DNA of 53,472 nt from Gemmatimonadota bacterium (GTDB lineage Bacteria; Gemmatimonadota; Gemmatimonadetes; Longimicrobiales; Gaopeijiaceae), in contig VXQO01000145.1 in the NCBI GenBank assembly GCA_009838975.1, positions 1 through 53,472 on the forward strand, written 5' to 3'. Below, in pieces: positions 26,112-33,774 of this stretch. The stretch's first letter is position 1; every line of letters begins with the position of its first letter. Made by a program: the position numbers and the translations under genes. The notes beneath the pieces are model-generated. The model was given only the letters and a program-made list of their open reading frames with translations. It was not told where the DNA came from and ran no database searches.

Positions 26112-26974
26112 GGCCCCCCGACCTTGCGGAAGTCGATCGCGCGAGGCGCGCGGTATGACAGCCGCTGCATGCGCACCGAATCTCCCACCTGCCTGACCGT
26201 GATCACGAAGGTCACGAACAGGAAGCCGGGCAGCAGGATCCAGAAGCCCGGGCCGAAGCTCAGATCCAATGCGAGCGGCGGCAATGCCGGCATGCCGATC
26301 CAGCCGGCATCGGCCAGGCGGCCAAGGTCCAGGATCCCGAAGAATGCGGCGGTCACACATCCCGCGCCCAAGCCGAGTACCGGTGTCCAGGCCCGCACCA
26401 TCCGGGGGGCGCGAAGCATCAGACCGACGACGATCAGGATCGTCACCGCGGCGACCGTCGGTGCGGCGGCCGGGTGCGCGTGGTCGGGTACGCGCGTCAG
26501 CATGGCGAACCCCATGGGCATCACCGTCACCGACACAAGCGCCAGGAGCGTACCGGACACCATCGGAGTAATGACGTGCCTGAGACGAGAGAGGCTGGCC
26601 GAAAGGATGAACTGGCTGATTGCAGATGCGACCACGAGTATCCCGAGCAGGGGAGGTCCACCCGTGACCAGCGCGAGAACCGCTACGCCGATGGCAGCGC
26701 CGGAAGCGCCCATCACGGTCAGGCTTCCCCCACCGAATGCGCCCAGGCGGCTCGCCTGCAGGACGGTGACGATTCCGCCGATCAGCATGCTGGCGAAGAT
26801 CGCCCACGACAGGTAGCTGTCGTCCAGGTCGGCCGCGCGCGCCACGATCGTGGTGACCACGACGACCGGAACGCACACCAGGATGCCGACCTGCAAGCCG
26901 ATGATGAGAGACATCAAGCCGGGAGGCTTCTCATCGGCCGCGTAACGCAGTCGAGTACCTTCAGTACGGCTCAA
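26108..26974 (-). CDS. SLC23/NCS2-like permease, N-terminal half
   Basis: 288 residues with about eight hydrophobic helices, beginning LMSLIIGLQVGILVCVPVVVV and including FGGGSLTVMGASGAAIGVAVLAL. The late segment FVITVRQVGDSVRMQRLS aligns with the conserved GD-containing helix 8 region of xanthine/uracil permeases. It ends abruptly at a TGA right after DFRKVGG, where family members continue GAVNA-G; that continuation is in the adjacent frame. The protein is thus the front of a single transporter, probably for a nucleobase-like or other anionic solute. The gene starts 42 bases from the divergent reductase gene at 27017, so the two may share a promoter region. Confidence 0.8.
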   Translation of the reverse strand: MSRTEGTRLRYAADEKPPGLMSLIIGLQVGILVCVPVVVVTTIVARAADLDDSYLSWAIFASMLIGGIVTVLQASRLGAFGGGSLTVMGASGAAIGVAVLALVTGGPPLLGILVVASAISQFILSASLSRLRHVITPMVSGTLLALVSVTVMPMGFAMLTRVPDHAHPAAAPTVAAVTILIVVGLMLRAPRMVRAWTPVLGLGAGCVTAAFFGILDLGRLADAGWIGMPALPPLALDLSFGPGFWILLPGFLFVTFVITVRQVGDSVRMQRLSYRAPRAIDFRKVGGP

Positions 26975-27016
26975 CTGTCACCCTCTCCCCGTCCAGGAAC
27001 GCTCCGAAGAGCCCGA

Positions 27017-28093
27017 ATGGCCGACTTGGTGCTGCACACCCAAGGACCTGTGCTTGTCACCGGCGCAAATGGATACGTCGCGTCGTGGCTGGTCAAGGGG
27101 CTCCTGGAACAAGGTCTCGACGTGCATGCGACGGTGCGCGACCCCGCGGACCCGGACAAAACCGGCCACCTCCGGGCGATCGCGCAAAGCGCTGCCGGCA
27201 CGCTGTCCCTGTTCCGGGCGGACCTGCTGGATCCGGCCGGGTTCGACCGGGCCATGATGGAGTGTACACTCGTGTTCCACACGGCATCACCGCTCATTGT
27301 GCGCAATGTCGAAGATCCGATGCGCGATCTCGTCGAACCGGCGACGCGAGGTACCGGGCATGTGCTCGACGCTGCCAATCGCGCGCCGTCGGTGCGGCGG
27401 GTCGTCCTGACCTCCAGCATCGTCGCGACCTACGGGGATGCCGCCGATTTGGAGGACGTGGGCAGGGACCGGTTTGACGAGAGCCACTGGAACACGACCA
27501 GCAACGTGCGCCATCAGCCCTACTCGTACTCCAAGACGCTCTCGGAGCGGCTGGCATGGGAGATGGCCGCGAAACAGGACCGGTGGGATCTGGTGGCCGT
27601 AAACCCGGGACTGGTCCTGGGGCCCGGCCTGAGCCGCCATACGAAGGCGGAGGGCGTCCTGGTCATGCGGGATTTCGGGAACGGGTACTACCGCTTCGGC
27701 GCCCCCGACCTCGAATTCGCGATCGTGGACGTGCGCGATGTCGCCGAAGCTCACGTGCGCGCTGGGATGCTGCCGGATGCGAACGGGCGCCACATCCTCG
27801 TCGCCGAGTCGCGAACGCTGTTCGAGATCGGCGCCGTCCTGCGGTCACATTTCGGCGACGCCTTTCCGTTCCCGCGACGAACCGTCTCCAACACCGCCGC
27901 GCTGATGCTCGCTTCGCGGCGGGGAATCCCCCAGTCCGTCGCGAAACGCAATCTGGGGTATCCGCTCAGATTCGACAGCAGCCGCGCAAGTGACGCCCTG
28001 GGAATGAGCTTCCGATCGCCCGAAGAATCCATCGTCGACCACTTTCAACAACTGCTGGACGACGGCCTCGTCAAACCGATGGCGAGTCGCTGA
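27017..28093 (+). CDS. NAD(P)-dependent extended-SDR reductase (DFR-like)
   Basis: 358 residues from the ATG at 27017. GANGYVA near residue 16 is the Rossmann nucleotide loop, and YSYSK near 170 is the catalytic Tyr-Lys pair, with upstream LTSSIVATYG supplying Ser. The arrangement matches the dihydroflavonol-4-reductase/3-beta-HSD-like family of short-chain dehydrogenases, acting on ketones or aldehydes of secondary metabolites. It is divergent from the permease-PKS run with a 42-base gap and could serve that pathway, for example in reducing a released aldehyde, but this is only positional. The upstream open extension is antisense to the permease and rejected. Confidence 0.88.
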   Translation: MADLVLHTQGPVLVTGANGYVASWLVKGLLEQGLDVHATVRDPADPDKTGHLRAIAQSAAGTLSLFRADLLDPAGFDRAMMECTLVFHTASPLIVRNVEDPMRDLVEPATRGTGHVLDAANRAPSVRRVVLTSSIVATYGDAADLEDVGRDRFDESHWNTTSNVRHQPYSYSKTLSERLAWEMAAKQDRWDLVAVNPGLVLGPGLSRHTKAEGVLVMRDFGNGYYRFGAPDLEFAIVDVRDVAEAHVRAGMLPDANGRHILVAESRTLFEIGAVLRSHFGDAFPFPRRTVSNTAALMLASRRGIPQSVAKRNLGYPLRFDSSRASDALGMSFRSPEESIVDHFQQLLDDGLVKPMASR

Positions 28094-28101
28094 GGCTTTG
28101 A

Positions 28102-28125
28102 TTGCAGCGACCGTACCGGCTGCAA
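28102..28125. terminator. Hairpin between convergent genes
   Basis: TTGCAGC (28102-28108) pairs with GCTGCAA (28119-28125) around a ten-base loop, lying between the convergent reductase and DmdA-like genes. No T-tract is seen. A bidirectional terminator role is inferred from position. Confidence 0.45.
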
Positions 28126-28146
28126 CTGGCGCGGGGCCACCGAAGA

Positions 28147-29259
28147 CTACGACTTCGGAATCTCCTTGTCCGGGTCCACGAACGGCTTGCGTACCACCAC
28201 CACTTCCCGCTCCCCGTCCGGCGTGGCCACCCGCAGTCGCGTCCCCGACTCCGCGAACGCCGTCGGCACCATCGCGTAGCCGATATTACGCTGCAACCGC
28301 GGCGACCACACCGCCGATGTGACGAAGCCGATCGCCTCGCCGTCCGCACCGCCCGCGATCTCGACACCCGCCAGCCGCCGCCCTGGCCCCTCCGCCGCGA
28401 TTCGCGCCAGCGCCTCACGCCCGATGAAATCCCCCTCCTGGCCGTGGTCCACCTGCCACCCCAGCCCGACTTCGTACGGATTCGTGTCCAGCGTCATGTC
28501 GATCCCGTAGTTCAGGATCCCCGCCTCGATCCGCCGAATGTCCGACGGCCCCGTGGGCGCGATTCCCAGATCGGCGCCCGCGTCCATCACCCTGTCCCAC
28601 AGCTCCACCCCCCGGCTCCCGTCCCGCAGGTAGATCTCGTAGCCGACCTCGCCGCTCCACCCGGTCCGGGTCACCACCACCGGGATGCCGTCCAGGTCCG
28701 TCTCCGCAAAAAAGTAGTAACGCAGCCCCGCGACCCCGTCCCCGAACAGCCTCCGCACCACCTCCTTCGACTTCGGCCCCTGCACCTGCATCGGCGACAC
28801 ATCGGGCTCGCACAGCCGCACGTCCAGCCCCGAATTCAGCGCCACGCCCTTCGCCCACAGCAGCACGTCGCTGTCCGCCAGCGCCAGCCAGAAGTGGTTC
28901 TCGCCCAGCCGCAGCAGCACGGGATCGTTTACGATGCCCCCGTCGTCGGCCGTGATCAGCACGTACTTGCCCTGCCCGACCGCGCACTTCGACAGGTCGC
29001 GCGGCGTCAGCAGGTTCGTGAACTCGAACGCGTCCGGTCCGGTGATCTCGACCTGCCGCTCCACGCTCACGTCCCACACCGTCACCCCGGTCCGCAGCCG
29101 CTCGTACTCGGCGTGCAGGTCGTCGTACCGCGTGGGCAGAAACATGTGGTTGTAGACCGTGTAGGCGCGACAGCCGGCGCGCAGGGTGGCGTCGAAATAC
29201 GGCGAACGGCGGAGCCGGGCCCCGCGCTGGATGAGGGCCATGTCGAAGGTGGGGGTCAT
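28147..29259 (-). CDS. DmdA-like aminomethyltransferase/demethylase
   Basis: 370 residues of the GcvT/DmdA family, which moves methyl or methylene groups to tetrahydrofolate. The N-terminus RRSPYFDATLRAGCRAYTVYNHM and the block VSVERQVEITGPDAF...TPRDL strongly recall DMSP demethylase (DmdA) sequences rather than glycine-cleavage T proteins. DGGIVNDPV, EPDVSPMQVQGPKS and TRTGWSGEVGYEI are the folate-domain core motifs. It is the last gene of a five-gene minus-strand operon; GGGAGA precedes the ATG. DMSP is one possible substrate, but related proteins act on other methylated thioethers and amines, and the flavoprotein neighbours do not occur with classic dmdA. Confidence 0.87.
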   Translation of the reverse strand: MTPTFDMALIQRGARLRRSPYFDATLRAGCRAYTVYNHMFLPTRYDDLHAEYERLRTGVTVWDVSVERQVEITGPDAFEFTNLLTPRDLSKCAVGQGKYVLITADDGGIVNDPVLLRLGENHFWLALADSDVLLWAKGVALNSGLDVRLCEPDVSPMQVQGPKSKEVVRRLFGDGVAGLRYYFFAETDLDGIPVVVTRTGWSGEVGYEIYLRDGSRGVELWDRVMDAGADLGIAPTGPSDIRRIEAGILNYGIDMTLDTNPYEVGLGWQVDHGQEGDFIGREALARIAAEGPGRRLAGVEIAGGADGEAIGFVTSAVWSPRLQRNIGYAMVPTAFAESGTRLRVATPDGEREVVVVRKPFVDPDKEIPKS

Positions 29260-29311
29260 TCAGGGATCTCCCAGGGTTGAGGAGGAGGGGTTGAGGAGAT
29301 TGTGAACATTT

Positions 29312-30916
29312 TCACGAGCGCCGTGTGAATCGCGCCACCTGCTTCCGTTCGCGCAAGATTGCGCCTGCGGCAAGACGGCCCGGTCCTCCCGTCACGCCGC
29401 CTCCCGGGTGGCACCCGGAACCGCACAGGAACAATCCCTCGACCGGCGTGGCGTACCGCGCCCAACCCGCGATCGGGCGCATGAAGAGCATCTGGTCGAG
29501 TCCCATCTGGCCATGGTATTCGTCGCCGCCGGTCAAACCCAGTTCGGCCTCGAGTTCGAGCGGCGTGAGCAGGCGGTAGTCGACGATGCGGTCGCGCATG
29601 CCGGGAAGGAAGTCGTCGAGGACCGCGAGGACGCTAGCGAGGAGGGCGTCGCGGGTCGCGTCGTGCTCCCAGTTGCCCTCGCGAAGGTGGTAGGGCGCGT
29701 AGCGGATCTGGATCGAGGCCAGGTGGCGGCCGTCGGGCGCGAGGGTGGGGTCGTGCAGCGTGGGGATCACCATGTCGAGGTGCGGACTGGCCGAGGCGCG
29801 GCCGTACTTGGCGTCATCGTTTGCGCGTTCGAGGTAGTCCAGGGTGGGCGCCACCAGGGTGTGGCCGGCTAGGCGTTCGGCCGCGTCCGGGAGTGGCGGA
29901 AGCCCGTCCAGCAGCAGGTGCAGGACCGCCGTGGTTCCCCGCAGCTGGATGTTGCCGACGTTGCGGTTGAACTCGGGGCCCAGGCGGGGCGCGCCCACCA
30001 GCCCGAAAAAGGTGCGGCGAGGATCGGCGCCCGAGATCACGCAGCGGGCTGCGGTCTCTTCGCCGCCGGCCAGCGCCACCCCGGTCGCGGCTCCGTCCTC
30101 GACGAGAATGCGCTCGACTTCGGTTCCGGTGCGCACCTCGGCGCCGTGCGTCCGCGCCGCCGCGGCCAGCGCAGCCGAAAGCGCCCCGATCCCGCCCTTC
30201 ACGAACGCCGAGGAGCGGAAGCCGTGGGGGTCGTGCCCCGCGGCGTGGTACAGCATCCGCAACGCGCCGCCCATGGCGCTCGGGCCGTGACGGGAGCCCG
30301 CCAGCGCGGTGGTGGCGAGCATGCCCTTGAGCGCGTCGCTCGCGAACCAGTCGTCGAGGAGGTCGCGGGCCGGGAGCGGCGCCACGCGCAGCAGTTCCAC
30401 GACCGTGCGCTTGCCCAGCCTGCCCGCCTGGATGAGGGGGCGGAGAAGACGGAGCCGTTCGCGGGGGGTCATTTCGTGTGGGGTGGGGGCCGGGTGGTCG
30501 AGGGCTACGCGCAGCACCCGCGCCATGGTGCGCAGGTGGTCGGCCCAGTCGGGGAAGCGGGCCGCGTCGGCGCGGCTGTGACGGGCGATCTCGTCCATGG
30601 TGCGCGCGGGGTCGCGCCACAGGGTGAGGGCCTCGCCGCCACCGGTCAGCGAGGTGGCAAGCGCGGGAGGGTGAATCCACTCGAGGCCGTGGGCGGCGAG
30701 GTCCAGGTCGGCGGCGAGGCCGGCGGGGAAGAGTCCCGCGTCCTGCGCGGCCACGTTGACGGCGCAGCCGGGGAAGATCTCCGCCGCCGAGGCCGCGCCC
30801 CCCAGGACCGGACGGCGCTCCAGCACGAGGACCTTCCATCTCTCGCAGGCGAGCCGGGTGGCCGCCACCAGCGCGTTGTGACCGCCTCCCACGACGACCG
30901 CGTCGTACTGCTTCAC
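29312..30916 (-). CDS. CrtI/PYROXD2-like FAD oxidoreductase, copy 2
   Basis: About 534 residues from the GTG at 30916, preceded by a strong AAGGAGG; it overlaps the stop of the preceding gene by four bases (GTGA), so translation is coupled. An N-terminal dinucleotide-binding motif (YDAVVVGGGHNALVAA) is followed by LERRPVLGGAA. The C-terminal FAD block LFLCGSGCHPGGGVTGGPGRLAA matches phytoene-dehydrogenase-related proteins and PYROXD2. It is a paralog of the upstream gene. In this family the reaction is desaturation or oxidation of a hydrophobic or amine substrate; here the neighbours are folate-linked demethylases, so an amine or methylated compound is more likely than a carotenoid. No squalene/phytoene synthase is nearby. 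Confidence 0.9.
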   Translation of the reverse strand: MKQYDAVVVGGGHNALVAATRLACERWKVLVLERRPVLGGAASAAEIFPGCAVNVAAQDAGLFPAGLAADLDLAAHGLEWIHPPALATSLTGGGEALTLWRDPARTMDEIARHSRADAARFPDWADHLRTMARVLRVALDHPAPTPHEMTPRERLRLLRPLIQAGRLGKRTVVELLRVAPLPARDLLDDWFASDALKGMLATTALAGSRHGPSAMGGALRMLYHAAGHDPHGFRSSAFVKGGIGALSAALAAAARTHGAEVRTGTEVERILVEDGAATGVALAGGEETAARCVISGADPRRTFFGLVGAPRLGPEFNRNVGNIQLRGTTAVLHLLLDGLPPLPDAAERLAGHTLVAPTLDYLERANDDAKYGRASASPHLDMVIPTLHDPTLAPDGRHLASIQIRYAPYHLREGNWEHDATRDALLASVLAVLDDFLPGMRDRIVDYRLLTPLELEAELGLTGGDEYHGQMGLDQMLFMRPIAGWARYATPVEGLFLCGSGCHPGGGVTGGPGRLAAGAILRERKQVARFTRRS

Positions 30917-32520
30917 CTCCCCCTCCTTCCGCCGGAACGCCTGCCCAGGTCCGCCAACACCCGGCCCGCCGCGAGCTTGCCCGGCGCGCCCATGATGCCT
31001 CCGCCCGGATGCGTGCCCGAGCCGCACTGGTAGTAGCCGCGCACCGGCGTGCGGTAGCCCGCGTACCCGGCGGCCGGCCGGAGGAAGAAGAGCTGCGACG
31101 GGGTCAGTTCGCCCTGGAAGATGTTGCCCTGGGTGAGACCCGTGGTGCGCTCGATGTCGAGCGGCGTGACGACCTGCCGGTGCAGGATGATGTCCTTCAG
31201 GTTGGGGATGTAGCGCGCCAGCGTGTCGACCACGGTGTCGCCGAAGGCCTCGCGCTTCTCGTCCCAGGTGCCTTTGCGCAGCTCGTACGGGGCGTACTGC
31301 ACGAAGCAGGACATGACGTGCTTGCCGGGCGGTGCCATGGCTGGATCGATCGCCGAGGGGATGACGATATCGATATAGGGTTCGCGCGAAAAGTCGCCGT
31401 ACTTGGCGTCGTCGTAGGCGCGTTCGAGGTAGTCGATGGACGGGCTGATCGAGACCGCGCCCCGCAGGTGCGGACCGTGGCCGGGCATGCAGGCGAAGTC
31501 GGGGGCCGTGTCGAGCGCCAGGTTGACCTTGCCGGAGGAGCCGCGGAAGCGGTAGGCGCGCACGGCGCTGAGCAGGTCGTCGGGAAGTTGGTTTTCGTCG
31601 ATGAGGTCGAGAAAGGTGCGGTGGGGGTCAAGGCTGGACGAGACCACCTTCGCGTGCAGTTCGTCGCCGTTGGCGAGCGCCACGCCATTGACACGCCCGT
31701 TCTTCACCAACGTCCGTGCCACCGGCGCGTCCGTCCGGATTTCGGCCCCCGCCTCGCGCGCCGCGGAAGCGATCGCGTTCGCCACGGCGCCTGTCCCGCC
31801 CTTGGCAAAGCCCCAGGCCCGGAAGTGGCCGTCGATTTCGCCCATGTAGTGGTGCAGCAGGACGTAGGCGGTGCCCGGCGAGCGCGGCCCGAGGAAGGTG
31901 CCGATGATCCCGCTCGCCGACAGGGTGGCCTTGAGCACGTCGGTCTCGAACCACTCGTCGACCAAGTCGGCGGCGCTCATCGTCATGAGCTTGACGAGCA
32001 GGTGCAGCTGGTCGGGTTCCAGGTCGAGGAAGTGTCGGGCGAGGCCGAGCAGGCCGCGGATGTCGCGCGGACCCAGCCGTGCGGGATCGGGAGGGGCGAT
32101 GCCGAGCAGGTGCTTCACGGCGCGCGCCATGTAGAAGAGCGACCGGCCGTATTCGTCGTAGGCCTCGGCGTCGCGGATCGAGAAGCGCGCGATCTCCCGC
32201 CAGGTACGGTGGTGGTCGGAGTCGCGGTACAGGCGGTCGCCGTCCGGCAGCGGCGTGAGGGTGCTCTCGAGCGGCAGGATGGCCAGCCCGTGGCGGGGCA
32301 GGTCCAACTCGCGGATGATGTCGGGGCGCATCAGGCTGACCACGTACGAGAACACGCTGTACCGGAAGCCCGGGAAGATCTCCTCGGTGACGGTGGCGCC
32401 GCCTAGCATCGGGCGCCGTTCGAGCACGCACACGTCGAGCCCGGCGCGGGCCAGGTAGGCGGCGTGGACGAGGCCGTTGTGGCCGCCCCCGATGACGATC
32501 GCGTCGTACTTGCGGGCCAT
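30913..32520 (-). CDS. CrtI/PYROXD2-like FAD oxidoreductase, copy 1
   Basis: 535 residues. YDAIVIGGGHNGLVHAAYLARAG binds the FAD ADP moiety, followed by LERRPMLGGATVTEE. The C-terminus YYQCGSGTHPGGGIMGAPGKLAAGRVL is the conserved FAD C-terminal block. No signal peptide is seen, so it is cytoplasmic. It starts six bases after the GcvT-like gene and overlaps copy 2. The duplication may give a heterodimer or two successive oxidations. The closest named family is PYROXD2-like oxidoreductases; the function is unknown. Confidence 0.9.
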   Translation of the reverse strand: MARKYDAIVIGGGHNGLVHAAYLARAGLDVCVLERRPMLGGATVTEEIFPGFRYSVFSYVVSLMRPDIIRELDLPRHGLAILPLESTLTPLPDGDRLYRDSDHHRTWREIARFSIRDAEAYDEYGRSLFYMARAVKHLLGIAPPDPARLGPRDIRGLLGLARHFLDLEPDQLHLLVKLMTMSAADLVDEWFETDVLKATLSASGIIGTFLGPRSPGTAYVLLHHYMGEIDGHFRAWGFAKGGTGAVANAIASAAREAGAEIRTDAPVARTLVKNGRVNGVALANGDELHAKVVSSSLDPHRTFLDLIDENQLPDDLLSAVRAYRFRGSSGKVNLALDTAPDFACMPGHGPHLRGAVSISPSIDYLERAYDDAKYGDFSREPYIDIVIPSAIDPAMAPPGKHVMSCFVQYAPYELRKGTWDEKREAFGDTVVDTLARYIPNLKDIILHRQVVTPLDIERTTGLTQGNIFQGELTPSQLFFLRPAAGYAGYRTPVRGYYQCGSGTHPGGGIMGAPGKLAAGRVLADLGRRSGGRRGR

Positions 32521-32526
32521 CAGTGG

Positions 32527-33744
32527 TCAGCCCCGCTTGCGCGCCGGGTCGAAGAAAGGCGTGCCGACCACGCGCGCGGGGACCCTGTGGCGCACGAACT
32601 CCACGGTCAGCTCGACCTCGATGCGGCTGCCCTGTTCCGCGAAGTCGCGGCGGATGGTGGCGAGCGCGATGTACTTCTTGAGGATCGGCGAGAAGGTGGC
32701 GCTGGTGATGTAGCCGATCTGCCTGCCGGCGCCACCGCCCTGGCGCGCCGCACCCGCGTAGATAGGCACGGCATCGCGCGAGGCCCGGCCTGCCACCAGC
32801 GGCGGCAGACCCACCGCGGCAAAGCGCTTTTCGATGCCCGGCCAGTCGGCCTCGAGACCCGCAAGCGCCCACTCCGACGGAGTGGCCGCTTCCCGCTCGA
32901 GCGCCTTTTGGCCCACGAAATCGCGGCTTGGCCGCGGCTGGACCGTCCACCCGAGGCCGGCCTCGTACGGCGACGACTTGCGCGACTCGATCAGCGCCGT
33001 CCAGCTCGACACGTAGTCAACCTCCTTGAGCAGCAGGCCGGCTTCGATGCGCGCCACGTCCAGGGCGTCGAGACCGGCCGGCGCGAGACCGAAGCCCCGG
33101 CCCGTCTCCACGAGGGCGTCCCACACGGCGAGCGCGTGCTCGGGCGCGAGCCAGATCTCGTAGCCCAGGTCGCCCGTGTAGCCCGTTCGGGTGATCGTGA
33201 CCGGGGCCGCGCCGATGTGGCCCTCGGCCAGCGCGAAGTACGGGAGCGCGGCGATGTCCGCGCCGGTCACGAGCCGGGCGAGGATGTCCCGCGAGGTGGG
33301 GCCCTGGAGCGCGAGCGCCGCGAGGTCGAGGGTGACGTCGCGCACGGCCGCGTCCATCCCGAGCCCGCAGTCCTGGAACCAGCGCAGACAGGGGTCGGCG
33401 GCCGTGATGCGGAACATGTCGGCGCCCAGTCGCTGCACGGTGCCGTCGTCGATCAGCTTGCCGGCCTCGTCGCACCAGGGCGTATAGAGCACCTGCTCTT
33501 CCGCGCAACAAAAAACGTTGCGCGTCACCAGGCGGTCCACGAGCGCGGCCGCGTCAGCCCCCGTAACCTCGTACTTGCGCAGCGGGGAGATGTCGAAGAG
33601 CGCCGCCCCGCTGCGCACGGCATAGTACTCGTACTCGTGGCCGGGCTCGTAGCTGAGCGCGGCGGCGTAGCCGGACCAGTTGCGCCACCGGCGGCTGCGG
33701 CAGAGGGCGGTGGTGCGCAGGTGGAAGGGGGTCTCGAGGAGCAT
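32527..33744 (-). CDS. GcvT-family aminomethyltransferase
   Basis: 405 residues. GcvT/dimethylglycine-type features: SPLRKYEVTGADAAALVDRLVTRNV, DEAGKLIDDGTV, LALQGPTSRDIL, TRTGYTGDLGYEIW, GLDALDVARIEAGLLL and KSSPYEAGLGWTV; the C-terminal GCV_T_C barrel runs to about 400. It resembles aminomethyltransferases that accept CH2 groups from glycine, sarcosine or dimethylglycine. No gcvH or gcvP is nearby, so it is probably not part of the glycine cleavage system. It is second in the minus-strand operon, 30 bases after the oxidase gene. Product: 5,10-methylene- or methyl-THF (family knowledge). Confidence 0.9.
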   Translation of the reverse strand: MLLETPFHLRTTALCRSRRWRNWSGYAAALSYEPGHEYEYYAVRSGAALFDISPLRKYEVTGADAAALVDRLVTRNVFCCAEEQVLYTPWCDEAGKLIDDGTVQRLGADMFRITAADPCLRWFQDCGLGMDAAVRDVTLDLAALALQGPTSRDILARLVTGADIAALPYFALAEGHIGAAPVTITRTGYTGDLGYEIWLAPEHALAVWDALVETGRGFGLAPAGLDALDVARIEAGLLLKEVDYVSSWTALIESRKSSPYEAGLGWTVQPRPSRDFVGQKALEREAATPSEWALAGLEADWPGIEKRFAAVGLPPLVAGRASRDAVPIYAGAARQGGGAGRQIGYITSATFSPILKKYIALATIRRDFAEQGSRIEVELTVEFVRHRVPARVVGTPFFDPARKRG

Positions 33745-33774
33745 CAGGACGGTTCCGTGCGACGCCCCGCCGGA

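Noticed and set aside
26474-27016. An upstream extension of the SDR reductase by 181 residues
   Set aside because: It is antisense to the permease, low in hydrophobic core patterns, and the family starts at the Rossmann strand near the ATG at 27017.
29312-32520. Carotenoid biosynthesis genes
   Set aside because: The proteins resemble CrtI/PYROXD2 at the FAD motifs only; no phytoene synthase or cyclase is present and the operon is rich in folate-linked demethylases.
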